Source: Tolypothrix campylonemoides VB511288 (GTDB lineage Bacteria > Cyanobacteriota > Cyanobacteriia > Cyanobacteriales > Nostocaceae). Taken from it: a stretch of 64,000 nt of DNA. This document shows, one piece after another, positions 26,157 through 35,601 of this stretch. The translations under genes were made by a program, and so were the position numbers. The stretch lies in the NCBI GenBank assembly GCA_000828075.3, contig JXCB02000027.1, positions 955,104 to 1,019,103 on the forward strand, given 5' to 3'. Under the pieces are notes generated by a model. The model did not search any database. It saw only the letters and a program-made list of their open reading frames with translations, and was not told the DNA's origin. The first letter of the stretch is position 1. Every line of letters starts with the position of its first letter.

Positions 26157-27848
26157 ATGAAACCTCGAATTATTGTCTGTGGCTTAAGCCGCACCGGATA
26201 TAAAATCTTTCGTTTGTTGCGACAACAAGGGGCGTTAGTCGTCGGCATTCATCATCAACCCATCCCAGGGGAATCAGCAGGAGATGTGATTGTCGGCGTA
26301 CTGCACGCAGCTAGTACCCTAACAGCAGCAGGAATTCAGCAGGCGCACACTTTGGTGATTGCTGGACCTGACGATGAACTGAATTTGTCAATCATGATGC
26401 AAGCGCGGGTGTTGAATCCGCGAATTCGGATTATCAACCGCTTTTTTAATACAAATTTGGGCGATCGCCTCGATCAAACTGTACCCAACCACTTGAGTAT
26501 GAGTGTTGCTGGTTTGGCAGCACCTGTCTTCACCTTTGCAGCTTTAGGAAACCAAGCAATTGGACAAATCAAGCTTTTCAAACAAACTTGGCCAATCCAC
26601 GAAGAATATATAGATGAAAATCATCCGTGGCTAGGTCGCAAGCTGGTTGATTTGTGGAATGACCGTTCGCGGATGCTCATTTACTATATGCCAATCAAGG
26701 GTGAGATTGATTTGGTAGCGGCGGTGTTGTCTGGACAAGAGTTAAAGGTGGGCGATCGCCTGATCGTTGGTACTCAACCCCGTGTCCGTTCCATCCGCAA
26801 ATCCCTAATTGCAAAACTTTTGAAAGTCCTGACCAATTTGCGGCAGTTTAAGAAACACGCGGAATCAGTGGTGGCAATGTCTATTGTGCTGTTTGTCATT
26901 GTTGTGATTGCCACACTCACCTACACTTCTACTAATACGAATATTTCTATTGTTGATGCCTTATATTTTGCAGTAGGCATGATTACGGGAGCAGGTGGTA
27001 ATGATAAAGTGGTAGAAAACGCTCCTGCCAGCATTAAATTATTTACCGTTCTCATGATGCTCGTTGGGGCTGCCGTGATTGGTCTATTGTACGCATTGCT
27101 CAATGATTTTGTTTTAGGCAGTCGCTTCAAGCAATTTTGGGATGCAGCACGAGTCCCGCACCGCCATCACTACATCGTTTGTGGCTTGAGCGGCATAGGT
27201 ATAAAAATTGTCCAACAACTCTATGCTAGCGGACATGAAGTGGTCGTCATTGAACGCGATTCTAACAACAAATATGTCAACACTGCCCGTGGAGTCGGTA
27301 TTCCCGTTGTTTATGCTGATGCTAGCTTTTCAGCCACACTCAAAGTCGCTAATTTAGAATCTGCTGCAGCAGTGCTTGCCGTCACAGGGAACGACGCAAC
27401 TAACTTAGAGATTGCCCTCAAGGCAAAATGCATGACACCCAAAGTGCCAGTAATAGTCCATTACGCAGAACCGGATTTTGCTCGTATGGCGCAACAGGTG
27501 TTTGACTTCGAGGCGGTTCTGAGTCCTGCTGAACTCGCAGCCCCAGCCTTTGCCGCTGCTGCACTTGGTGGAGAAATACTCGGTAACGGCATCACAGCAG
27601 ATAGTCTCTGGGTCGCTTTTGCAACTTTGATTACAGCCTCACATCCCTTCTGCGGTCAGCAGGTGAAAGATGTTGCCATGTCCGCTGATTTTGTGCCTTT
27701 GTACTTAGAAACTAATAGCCAAACCATCCACGGTTGGGATTTACTGGAAACAAGCCTGAGTGCTGGGGATGTGTTGTATTTGACTATGCCAGCAACACGA
27801 TTGTATCAGTTGTGGCGTAGTGCGCCGCCGCAGCTGATGGCGAGTTAG
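26157..27848 (+). CDS. RCK (TrkA-N) ion-channel protein with atypical filter
   Basis: This 563-residue protein holds two RCK/TrkA nucleotide-binding units: residues 1-215 start IIVCGLSRTGYKIFRLL, and about 340-560 start YIVCGLSGIGIKIVQQL. Between them is a two-helix pore module: helix at about 240-262, pore loop ALYFAVGMITGAGGN, second helix KLFTVLMMLVGAAVIGLLYA. The potassium filter TVGYGD is replaced by TGAGGN, so ion selectivity may differ, as in CASTOR/POLLUX-like channels. Product names such as TrkA would be too specific. It lies alone, after about 270 bp without a gene. Confidence 0.75.
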   Translation: MKPRIIVCGLSRTGYKIFRLLRQQGALVVGIHHQPIPGESAGDVIVGVLHAASTLTAAGIQQAHTLVIAGPDDELNLSIMMQARVLNPRIRIINRFFNTNLGDRLDQTVPNHLSMSVAGLAAPVFTFAALGNQAIGQIKLFKQTWPIHEEYIDENHPWLGRKLVDLWNDRSRMLIYYMPIKGEIDLVAAVLSGQELKVGDRLIVGTQPRVRSIRKSLIAKLLKVLTNLRQFKKHAESVVAMSIVLFVIVVIATLTYTSTNTNISIVDALYFAVGMITGAGGNDKVVENAPASIKLFTVLMMLVGAAVIGLLYALLNDFVLGSRFKQFWDAARVPHRHHYIVCGLSGIGIKIVQQLYASGHEVVVIERDSNNKYVNTARGVGIPVVYADASFSATLKVANLESAAAVLAVTGNDATNLEIALKAKCMTPKVPVIVHYAEPDFARMAQQVFDFEAVLSPAELAAPAFAAAALGGEILGNGITADSLWVAFATLITASHPFCGQQVKDVAMSADFVPLYLETNSQTIHGWDLLETSLSAGDVLYLTMPATRLYQLWRSAPPQLMAS

Positions 27849-28016
27849 GGGCTAATATTACAGTAACTTTGAAAACACTCACTCAAATTATCAACGTAAG
27901 AAACACCTAAAACCGCTAAAGATTAATAGGCAACACCAGTAAATTTAACGAAGCTACGTGTAAAAACATTGTTTTATAACTGAGCAATCTAGCGTCACGA
28001 TTTGTGAGGGTTAGGG

Positions 28017-28796
28017 ATGCAGAAGTTATGGGACTGGCTGATAGTAGGTTCACTAACATTAGGAGTAGGTGTAACAACATCCTTTTTTATCTCAGGGGGT
28101 AAGACAAATAGCGCTTTGCTAGGAAGCAGCACAGGAGCGGTTCTGGGAGCAGCTATTTCGACTATAAGACAGGAAAAGAAGCAACGGGATACACTGATTC
28201 GGCTGAAGCAGCTAGAGGAGCGGGTAGCCAAACAAGACGAGTGGGAAGAGTTAAATGCAAAACTCCCAAACCTGAAAGCACAGGTGACTGAACTACGAAA
28301 GGAGCAACAAGAGCTAGCAAAACTTGAAGGGCAATTTGTTCAAAAGCAAGCACAATTACAGCTCCTTGAGCAGAGACTGACAACCCTCAATCAGCAAAGG
28401 GAAGAACTAGAGCGACGAATTGCCACTATTAATCAACAACAACCTAATTTGTCTACCTTGGAACAACTGCAAGTGCAAATTGAGCAGTCCAGGCTTGATA
28501 AAAGTGGGTTGGAAGGACAAATTAATGCTCTGCGTTCTCAGATTGAGTCTTTAGAAGCACAAAAGCGATCGCTCCTCCATGTTGAGTCTGAATTTGCTGC
28601 TAAAAAAGCACAGTTAGAGTTAGTTAATAAACAAATTCAAGAGCTACAAACTAAATCTCAGCAACTAGAACAACGAGCAGCTGAACTAGAACAACCTTTG
28701 GAAAAGATACGTGCCAAGCCGTCGCCAAGGGCGATGAAGCAGATTGAGGCGAAGTTGCAGGCATGGGCGATCAAGGTGCAGATTTGTGCTTCTTAG
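28017..28796 (+). CDS. Membrane-anchored coiled-coil protein
   Basis: This 259-residue protein has a hydrophobic N-terminus (about residues 7-27, WLIVGSLTLGVGVTTSFFIS) and a second weak segment at 34-48. It is followed by about 190 residues of heptad-rich coiled coil (for example LEQLQVQIEQSRLDKSGLEG, KKAQLELVNKQIQELQTKS). No enzyme motif is present. It could be a scaffold or envelope-linked protein. It precedes the kinase-helicase gene by 71 bp on the same strand but has the base composition of the chromosome. Confidence 0.6.
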   Translation: MQKLWDWLIVGSLTLGVGVTTSFFISGGKTNSALLGSSTGAVLGAAISTIRQEKKQRDTLIRLKQLEERVAKQDEWEELNAKLPNLKAQVTELRKEQQELAKLEGQFVQKQAQLQLLEQRLTTLNQQREELERRIATINQQQPNLSTLEQLQVQIEQSRLDKSGLEGQINALRSQIESLEAQKRSLLHVESEFAAKKAQLELVNKQIQELQTKSQQLEQRAAELEQPLEKIRAKPSPRAMKQIEAKLQAWAIKVQICAS

Positions 28797-28867
28797 TCTA
28801 GAGTACAGTGAATAGCTCATTGGTTATTTCAGGGAGATCCTGATTTTAAATACAAGGAAAATTAATC

Positions 28868-29098
28868 ATGTCTATTTCTCTCATAGATGAAATATTTGGT
28901 GGAAAATATGATATTAAAGGAAAAATTGGAGAAGGTGGCAGTGGTATTGTTTATTTAGCTAAAAAGTTAAACTCTACCGAACGCTATGCCATTAAAACAC
29001 TTTCTACTGAAGAAGAAAATGCCATTAAACTTCTAGAGAGAGAAACCCAGAATTTAAAGCGTTTAAATCATCAGAACATAGTTAGATTTATAGAATAA
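28868..29098 (+). CDS. Kinase N-lobe fragment of a kinase-helicase gene (ends at in-frame TAA)
   Basis: These 76 codons encode the start of a Hanks-type Ser/Thr kinase: the glycine loop KIGEGGSGIVYLAKK and the ATP-binding Lys in YAIKTLS, then LNHQNIVRFIE and a TAA at 29,096. The following codons continue in the same frame with GYEDRHKLVYLVLDF, exactly the next kinase strand. It is therefore one gene with a single nonsense codon (or a sequence error), continuing to 32,416. The start ATG is preceded by a weak AAGGAA. Confidence 0.8.
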   Translation: MSISLIDEIFGGKYDIKGKIGEGGSGIVYLAKKLNSTERYAIKTLSTEEENAIKLLERETQNLKRLNHQNIVRFIE

Positions 29099-29119
29099 GG
29101 TTATGAAGATCGTCATAAA

Positions 29120-32100
29120 TTGGTTTATTTAGTATTAGACTTTTTAGATGGTCAAAACATTAAAGACTATTTTGATAGTGGTATTGATTTAAAAACTCAA
29201 CTAGATATATTCTTACAAATTCTTGATGGCATTAGTCACGCTCATTCCAAATATATTATTCATAGAGATATTAAACCAGATAATATCAAAATTGTTGATA
29301 GGGATGAGAAGCCCGTAGCAAAAGTTTTGGATTTTGGGATAGCAATTATCACTACAACCATTCTAACTAATACGATTAGAAGCTATCATACTCCTCTATT
29401 TTCAGCACCCGAACAAATTAATCTTGAAGGAGTTTCTATAGACTCTGATGTTTACTCTCTGGGTCTGACATTTTTATACTTGTTATCATCTCAACAAGGT
29501 AAAAATGATTTTCAAGAAGAACGAGATAAAACTGTCCTTTATAAGTCTGCCGAGGAGACATTAGCTAATTCTAATGCTTCATTTGTAGTAGACATTCTCA
29601 AAAAAGTTACAGACAAAAATAGGGAAAAACGACCTAAAATTGATGAAATTAGAAAGCTAATTGCTAATCTAAAAGAAGAATTATCTGAAAAAATGACTGT
29701 AATATTTACCATAACACCTCAATTTCAAGAACAAATATCAGACAAATATAAATTTCAACAACAACCTTTAAAAATTAAAAATCATATTGATTCTGAATTA
29801 AAAGCTGATTCAGGAGTTCTGTATATAAAAAAGAGTCCAAAGCAAAACAGAGAAGATAGATTAACTGTTGAAATACTCATAGAACCTTTATCCAAACTTT
29901 ATTATGGTTTTATTAACAGTAATGCTCCTAATGAAATCGTTTTGTATAATGCTCCTAATTTTACCAATTTTAAAGCACAGGAAATTATTATTGAAAATGG
30001 AGTGTCTATTAAAGTAGAACCCATTGTTCATGTTGGTTCTAGCCCTAAAAGAAAAACTGACTTGACTGAGTTAGTTAATCTACTTTTGCAAAAAGAGCAA
30101 CAAGTTCAAAATGGAATTGAAGATAATAAAGCACTAGCATTGACTTTTGAACAATGGCAAGCTGTCATTGACATTGAGAAACAAATTATTAGCGATAGGA
30201 AACAAGTTTTTCAATACCAACAAAAATATTATGACAACCAAAGGCAAATCGTTATTCTAACTTTAGAAGATCCCATATCTATTGAACAGTTTGATAAAAT
30301 TACATCTCCAGCATTGGATGTTACAATTTCCGTAAAGAGATCATCCCGGTCTAATCTAGAAAGAACGGTACAATGGGCGCTCGGTAAAATCGTTGATGGG
30401 GAAAGGTCGAGTAATGGTGAATTAATTCAAAAACTGCATATTAGTATCGGTGACTTTTGCGAGCCTGAAGTTATAGATTCTATACTGGAGAAGGGAAAAA
30501 TTGAAACCAATTTCAAAGCTCAAGAGTCTGAAGTGGAGCGCAGACGTAAAGCTTTGAGAGAAATTCGATATGGTGATTGTGAAAATGCTGAATTATGTAA
30601 AGTGATAGTCGCTCCAGCAAATGTTCAACAAATTGAACTTTTATTGATTCGGCGATTTTTCAATGAAGATCTTGATGATTCACAGCAACTTGCTGTATGT
30701 AAAGCTCTTGCAACTGAAGATATTTTTCTCATTCAAGGGCCACCAGGTACAGGAAAAACTTCTGTTATTACTGAAATTATCTTGCAAATTCTTGATAAAT
30801 ATCCCAACGATAAAATTTTAATTTCATCTCAATCTAATGTAGCTGTAGATAACGTACTAACTAAACTGTCTGGTGTTCCAAGTAAGGAAATTAAATGTGT
30901 GAGAATTGGGCGGGAAGAAAAAATTGAAGAACATGCTAGACAATTTGAAATAGAAAAAGCTATTTTGAATTGGCAAAAGTCAATTCAATCTAAATCGTTA
31001 GCATATTGGGAAAAATATCAGCAACACAATGAGCAACTCTTATCAGGTGTAAAAAAGATTTCTAATATAGAAGAAATTAGAGAACACAGCCATAAATTAC
31101 AAATATTGGCTAAGAGCCTAACACAAGTGATTGAAAGATTGAACTCTGAATTAATTATTTCTAAAGAACATCATGCTTCTCAAGAATTTTCTGATATTGC
31201 TTTAGAAAAAATTTATGAAAAAACGTTGTTAGAGCAGAAAGTTTTAGAAGCCATAGAAAAATATGTTACTAAATTTGGAATAGAATATCCTGAACATAAA
31301 CAACTTAATGCTTGGATTAATGAAGAATACAAAGTGGTACAAGAAATTTTAGGTAATAATCGAGAAAACTATGAAAAATATATTAATTTACAAAAATTAC
31401 ATGAAGATTGGAATGAAAAACTTAAAAGAAAGCAACAGGATTTAATCTCCTTTTTTATGGAAGGTGTAAATGTACTTGGGGCAACTTGTCTAGGTGTTGC
31501 TAATTTTAAAGATCGTAACTTTGATTGGGTAATTGTTGATGAAGCTGGACGTTCAACTGCTCCGGAAACTTTCGTTCCAATGTCAAAAGGGAAAAAAATA
31601 ATACTGGTGGGAGATCATCGACAATTACCACCAATCATCGATCAGGAATTACAAGAAAGAGCTTTGAATGAAAAAGAAATTCAAAAAAGAGTTCTCGAAA
31701 TTAGCTTGTTTGAATATCTTTATGAAAATTTACCAAAGACTAATAAAATCACTCTTAATCATCAATATAGAATGCACCCTGACATTGGAAATTTAGTTAG
31801 TCGTTTATTTTATGAAAATCAAGTTTCAAGTCAACGAGTAGATAAACAAGAGAAAGAACATCAGTTGAAACAATTTGATAAAAAGATTTATTGGATCTCA
31901 ACTAGCGATGTTCCAATCGAAAAGTCTCAAGAGAGAGAAAATGGCAAAAGTCGTAGTAATCCCTATGAAGCAAAAGTTATTAAAGCTGTTCTTTTAAAAA
32001 TTCAACAAAATTGTGAAGATAATTATTTATATAAACAGGTAGGCGTTATTGCTGCTTATCGTTCACAAATTGCCATTTTAGAATCGTCGATTGCTCCTAA

Positions 32101-32416
32101 TGATAAACAAATCTGGAAAAATCTTCATATCTCGATCCACACAGTTGATGCTTTTCAAGGGGCTGAATGTGATGTTATTATCTATAATTTAGTTAGAAAT
32201 AACCGCCAGAAAAAACTGGGTTTCACTTCAGATGATAGACGGCTTAATGTGGCTTTATCTCGTGCTAAACAGTTACTTATTATTGTTGGCAATCATAGCA
32301 TGGCTTATCAGGGACGAACGCCTAATCAAATACCTAATCCTTTTAAGCCATTAATAGAATATATCGACGAAAAAAGTGCTTTTTGCTCTCAAATTAATTC
32401 TGAAAATTTTATGTAA
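29120..32416 (+). CDS. Ser/Thr kinase (C-lobe)-superfamily 1 helicase fusion
   Basis: In frame with the fragment upstream; together about 1,181 residues. The kinase C-lobe has IIHRDIKPDNIKI (HRD loop), VLDFGIAI (DFG) and SAPEQIN (APE). A middle region of about 350 residues follows, then a Dna2/Upf1-type helicase: QGPPGTGKTS (Walker A), VIVDEAGRS (motif II), LVGDHRQLPP, LNHQYRMHP, VDAFQGAECDVII and LNVALSRAK. The TTG at 29,120 could start a kinase-dead helicase. A PLD-family gene follows 22 bp later. Both are far more AT-rich than the flanks, implying transfer. It is probably a phage-defence or genome-conflict module. Confidence 0.82.
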   Translation: MVYLVLDFLDGQNIKDYFDSGIDLKTQLDIFLQILDGISHAHSKYIIHRDIKPDNIKIVDRDEKPVAKVLDFGIAIITTTILTNTIRSYHTPLFSAPEQINLEGVSIDSDVYSLGLTFLYLLSSQQGKNDFQEERDKTVLYKSAEETLANSNASFVVDILKKVTDKNREKRPKIDEIRKLIANLKEELSEKMTVIFTITPQFQEQISDKYKFQQQPLKIKNHIDSELKADSGVLYIKKSPKQNREDRLTVEILIEPLSKLYYGFINSNAPNEIVLYNAPNFTNFKAQEIIIENGVSIKVEPIVHVGSSPKRKTDLTELVNLLLQKEQQVQNGIEDNKALALTFEQWQAVIDIEKQIISDRKQVFQYQQKYYDNQRQIVILTLEDPISIEQFDKITSPALDVTISVKRSSRSNLERTVQWALGKIVDGERSSNGELIQKLHISIGDFCEPEVIDSILEKGKIETNFKAQESEVERRRKALREIRYGDCENAELCKVIVAPANVQQIELLLIRRFFNEDLDDSQQLAVCKALATEDIFLIQGPPGTGKTSVITEIILQILDKYPNDKILISSQSNVAVDNVLTKLSGVPSKEIKCVRIGREEKIEEHARQFEIEKAILNWQKSIQSKSLAYWEKYQQHNEQLLSGVKKISNIEEIREHSHKLQILAKSLTQVIERLNSELIISKEHHASQEFSDIALEKIYEKTLLEQKVLEAIEKYVTKFGIEYPEHKQLNAWINEEYKVVQEILGNNRENYEKYINLQKLHEDWNEKLKRKQQDLISFFMEGVNVLGATCLGVANFKDRNFDWVIVDEAGRSTAPETFVPMSKGKKIILVGDHRQLPPIIDQELQERALNEKEIQKRVLEISLFEYLYENLPKTNKITLNHQYRMHPDIGNLVSRLFYENQVSSQRVDKQEKEHQLKQFDKKIYWISTSDVPIEKSQERENGKSRSNPYEAKVIKAVLLKIQQNCEDNYLYKQVGVIAAYRSQIAILESSIAPNDKQIWKNLHISIHTVDAFQGAECDVIIYNLVRNNRQKKLGFTSDDRRLNVALSRAKQLLIIVGNHSMAYQGRTPNQIPNPFKPLIEYIDEKSAFCSQINSENFM

Positions 32417-32438
32417 TTTTTAATATATTTAATAAATC

Positions 32439-33899
32439 ATGAAAAATCAAATTAAAGATGAAGTTAAAGATTTTGAAAATAAGATCCGTAAATATCATTC
32501 ACTGCCGGAAGCAATAGTTATTGACTATAAGCCAATCGGATATCCTTTTCATGTCTTAAATCTTGATTTAACTTACTTAACGAATAGACAGCTACAACTA
32601 GCTGAAGAATTTGTTATGAAGTGTCTTAACTATGAATTAAATAACTATAAAGAAATAGCGATTTTCTTAGGAATGGATGAAAAATTAATAGAAAAAGTTT
32701 TATCAGAATTACTATTGAAAGGTTTAATTAAAAGAGAAGATCTTTTAAAGTTAACTGAGTCAGGTTTGTATGCTTTAGAACAGCAAACAGTATTAGCTCC
32801 TATATCAGAAACAAAAACTTTTTATATTGATGCTTTAAATGGGAAATTGAGAGAGTCTTTTTCCCTAAACTTATTTGACTCAAAAAATAATAGTAATTAT
32901 GCATTGAACAAGATTGTAAAAAAGCCAAGAAAAGGTCATATAGAAGATATAGTTGACTACTATGAACATATTGAAAAAATATTACAAAATTATAATAGTT
33001 ATAATAATTCTAATAAAGTTGAGTTGATTCAAGTTAATAATATAGAAAAAGTATATACTCAATGGCATGAACTTTTATTAATTTTGTACCAAAGAAATCC
33101 TGATGACAGGGAAATTGAATATGAAATTTTTTCAAGAGGTAATATTCAGGTTGAATATAGAACAACAATAGAACAACTGTATGCAGAGGGTAAAAAGATA
33201 CTTGATACAATTTTTCAAGAAATTGAAGATAACTTGATCCATGATAATTTAGTTGAAGAACAAATTTTGACTCCTATTCCTATTAATGAGGAACATATAA
33301 AAACTGTAGAAAAGCTCAGTGTTAAAATTCATTGTCTTGACGATCCTGATTCTTTAATTAACTCAAAAAAACAATCAATTAAAGAAGAACGTAAAAAGCT
33401 AATACAAGAACTTGATTATATTAAAACGCAAAGCAAAATTTCAGAAATTATTCATACATACGAGCATCGTACCTATTTATTTAACGCTTTAAAAGAAGCC
33501 AAGCAAAGAATAATGATTGTTTCGCCTTGGATTACAGAATATGCTGTAGATGAAAATTTTATTAAGATGTTGGAAGAAACTTTAAAGAGAGAAATACAGA
33601 TTTATATTTTTTATGGGATTAAAAACTCAAGTCAACAAAATAGTCCTAGAGCAATTCAAAAATTAACAGAATTATCTACTTATTACAAAAATTTTAAATT
33701 TAAAAAATTAAAAAACACTCATCGTAAAATTTTAGTTTGTGATACCAAATTTGGGATAGTTACCAGCTTTAATTTTTTGTCATTTAGAGCTGATCCTAAT
33801 TTAACATACAGAGATGAGTTAGGCGTTATTATTAGAGATTCAGCAACTATTGAGGATTTATTTAATAGTGGGATTAAGTTGGCACAAGACGAAATTTGA
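32439..33899 (+). CDS. Phospholipase D-like (HKD) nuclease candidate
   Basis: This 486-residue protein has an N-terminal winged-helix-like region (about residues 45-115, YKEIAIFLGMDEKLIEKVLS) and a long middle part of unknown fold. Its C-terminal PLD domain (about 330-480) has AKQRIMIVSPWITEYAV and an HKD motif in THRKILVCDTKFGIVTSFNF. Only one HKD is visible, so it would act as a dimer, like bacterial PLD nucleases. It is probably co-transcribed with the kinase-helicase gene (22-bp gap). This pairing recalls DISARM (helicase plus DrmC), but DrmA and DrmB are absent. Confidence 0.75.
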   Translation: MKNQIKDEVKDFENKIRKYHSLPEAIVIDYKPIGYPFHVLNLDLTYLTNRQLQLAEEFVMKCLNYELNNYKEIAIFLGMDEKLIEKVLSELLLKGLIKREDLLKLTESGLYALEQQTVLAPISETKTFYIDALNGKLRESFSLNLFDSKNNSNYALNKIVKKPRKGHIEDIVDYYEHIEKILQNYNSYNNSNKVELIQVNNIEKVYTQWHELLLILYQRNPDDREIEYEIFSRGNIQVEYRTTIEQLYAEGKKILDTIFQEIEDNLIHDNLVEEQILTPIPINEEHIKTVEKLSVKIHCLDDPDSLINSKKQSIKEERKKLIQELDYIKTQSKISEIIHTYEHRTYLFNALKEAKQRIMIVSPWITEYAVDENFIKMLEETLKREIQIYIFYGIKNSSQQNSPRAIQKLTELSTYYKNFKFKKLKNTHRKILVCDTKFGIVTSFNFLSFRADPNLTYRDELGVIIRDSATIEDLFNSGIKLAQDEI

Positions 33900-34110
33900 C
33901 CGAAAAGTACGAAAGAACCTACTGAAACCCAATTTCAATGACGGGAATTTATCGTCTAGCGTGATAGCGCCAGAAGATACTTAGACACAACCAAGCTTTA
34001 ACTGACGCTAGAGTGCCGATACAGTAATCACGATTCCGGGTTAGGATGACCAAAGGTGCTGACACAAGAGTTTTGGACTTTGGACAAAAATAGAGCTTCG
34101 CGTATTTTAA

Positions 34111-34395
34111 TTGGAAACACAAATAAACGAAACTTTTTTACCTCAGCCTCTAAGTAAGCTACAGAATGCCTTTTTATCTCTACTGTATCTACTGACATTT
34201 CGTGCTAATGATAAAGTCTTTTGTCAACATGGTTCAGATGAAATGCGAATGGCAGAAAGAGTGATTAATCACTTTAAATACAATAAAATTATTTTAAACC
34301 AAGTGAGTAAAGAAAAGCCCCTCAATCAATTTTTCCAAGAAATGATTGAAGGAACTGCTACAGAAGATGATATAGAAACTCTTCTGCATTGTTAA
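34111..34395 (+). CDS. Hypothetical protein, perhaps a fragment
   Basis: The frame begins at a TTG directly after a TAA and has no clear ribosome site. Its 94 residues (LQNAFLSLLYLLTFRANDKV, later ERVINHFKYNKIILNQVS) look protein-like but match no family I know. It may be the remnant of a longer gene. The 210 bp between it and the PLD gene show nothing recognisable. Confidence 0.35.
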   Translation: METQINETFLPQPLSKLQNAFLSLLYLLTFRANDKVFCQHGSDEMRMAERVINHFKYNKIILNQVSKEKPLNQFFQEMIEGTATEDDIETLLHC

Positions 34396-34409
34396 TTTTA
34401 GCTCCTACA

Positions 34410-35282
34410 CTAAACGCCTTCCATCCACTCAACACACTTGTGCATCTGCTGGCGCATAGTTTCAGCATCAGCATGATACCTACGTCCATGACCTGGTAGA
34501 ACCCACTCAAAGGTGTAATTTGCCAGCTCACGCATTGATTTAATCTGTTCTGAGAAGGAATACCAGCTGTAATCGCGGAAAGCATAGAGCTGGTGGAGTT
34601 CATCAGACCAAGCCAGATGGTCGCCAGTGAACAGAAACTTGTTTTTGTATAGCAGAACAGTGTGTCCTTTGCTGTGTCCTGGAACTGGGATAATTAATAC
34701 ATCGGGAGCCAACTCAATTGGTTCTGTCCCTGTAGGCTGAATTTCCACACTACGAGTACCAGCAGTGATGTCATCTTTATGGAGGATGCGCTGACAGTGA
34801 AAATGCTCGGCGAATTTTTGATGATCTGCTACATCGTCCCTGTGAGTCAAGTACATATAGCGGATTCCCCCCATGTTTTCCAAACGCTTGACTAAGGGAG
34901 GGGTAAACCGGGGAGAATCTACCAAAATGTTACCTTCAGGTAGCTCAATAAAGTAGCTAGCAGCGCCGTAGGAATTTTCCGAGTGATAACCGCAATGGTA
35001 AACATTATCCTCTACAGGAATAGGAAAACTCAGCTGAGCGGCTTTGACATCTTGGGGCTTTTCAACAGTACCAATAGAACTGGTAGGACAAGCTAAAAGA
35101 GCTTGCAGTGCTGCTAATCTTTCCGCCTCGTTAGCTGGTTGGTGATGCACCGCCGACTGTTCCCCAGCTTCCGTAAACACTTCTGGAGCCATCCACCGAC
35201 AAGTATCACAATCAATGCAGGAAGTATCGACATAAAAATCGCCACTGACATTTTCCGGGCGACGCAGATTTAAATGAGCCAT
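34410..35282 (-). CDS. Ferredoxin-metallo-beta-lactamase-fold fusion protein
   Basis: I choose the ATG at 35,282 (AGAGG seven bases upstream); 290 residues. Residues 1-75 form a small ferredoxin with CIDCDTC and a later Cys in LLACPTS, enough for one 4Fe-4S cluster. From about 95 an MBL-fold hydrolase follows: THRDDVADH (the HxHxDH motif, with Arg replacing the first-spaced His), VPGHSKGHT, FTGDHLAW and LPGHGRRYH. It is probably a soluble redox-linked hydrolase of glyoxalase II or flavodiiron-like type; its substrate is unknown. Confidence 0.8.
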   Translation of the reverse strand: MAHLNLRRPENVSGDFYVDTSCIDCDTCRWMAPEVFTEAGEQSAVHHQPANEAERLAALQALLACPTSSIGTVEKPQDVKAAQLSFPIPVEDNVYHCGYHSENSYGAASYFIELPEGNILVDSPRFTPPLVKRLENMGGIRYMYLTHRDDVADHQKFAEHFHCQRILHKDDITAGTRSVEIQPTGTEPIELAPDVLIIPVPGHSKGHTVLLYKNKFLFTGDHLAWSDELHQLYAFRDYSWYSFSEQIKSMRELANYTFEWVLPGHGRRYHADAETMRQQMHKCVEWMEGV

Positions 35283-35411
35283 ATGAAACCTCTTTCGCCC
35301 AAGCACTTGCGCTTAAGGGCGACGAACCCTGTATCCCCACGTTAGCAAAAGCGCTAAAGGACTGTTGGGAGGCGATATTTGATAGAAGAAAATGGGATGA
35401 CTTAATTAAAA

Positions 35412-35434
35412 GCACTCAGAGAATCTCTGAGTGC
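35412..35434. repeat. Hairpin/palindrome GCACTCAGAGA-A-TCTCTGAGTGC
   Basis: This is an 11-bp perfect inverted repeat around a single A. No T-run follows on either strand beyond two bases, so it is not an obvious terminator. Its function is unknown. Confidence 0.6.
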
Positions 35435-35450
35435 AAATGGTATATTCTGA

Positions 35451-35472
35451 AATTTAGGCGATCGCCTAAATT
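35451..35472. repeat. 22-bp palindrome centred on a HIP1 site
   Basis: AATTTAGGCGATCGCCTAAATT (split here as AATTTAGGCGA and TCGCCTAAATT) is a perfect palindrome extending the HIP1 octamer by seven bases each side. It lies close to the preceding palindrome. Confidence 0.6.
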
Positions 35473-35601
35473 TAATTTAAAGGATTAGTAAAACTTAGAC
35501 AGGTTTAAAAAGTTAGAAAAAGTTAGAAGTTTTTAAATGAAAAGGTTACAAAAAGCTATCATTTAGGCAATGGCGTTTACCCTGGTGTTCCAAGTTTGCA
35601 G

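Noticed and set aside
28868..33899. DISARM, BREX or Pgl system
   Set aside because: DrmA/DrmB, PglX, PglZ and BrxC-like genes are all absent; only single-domain similarities exist.
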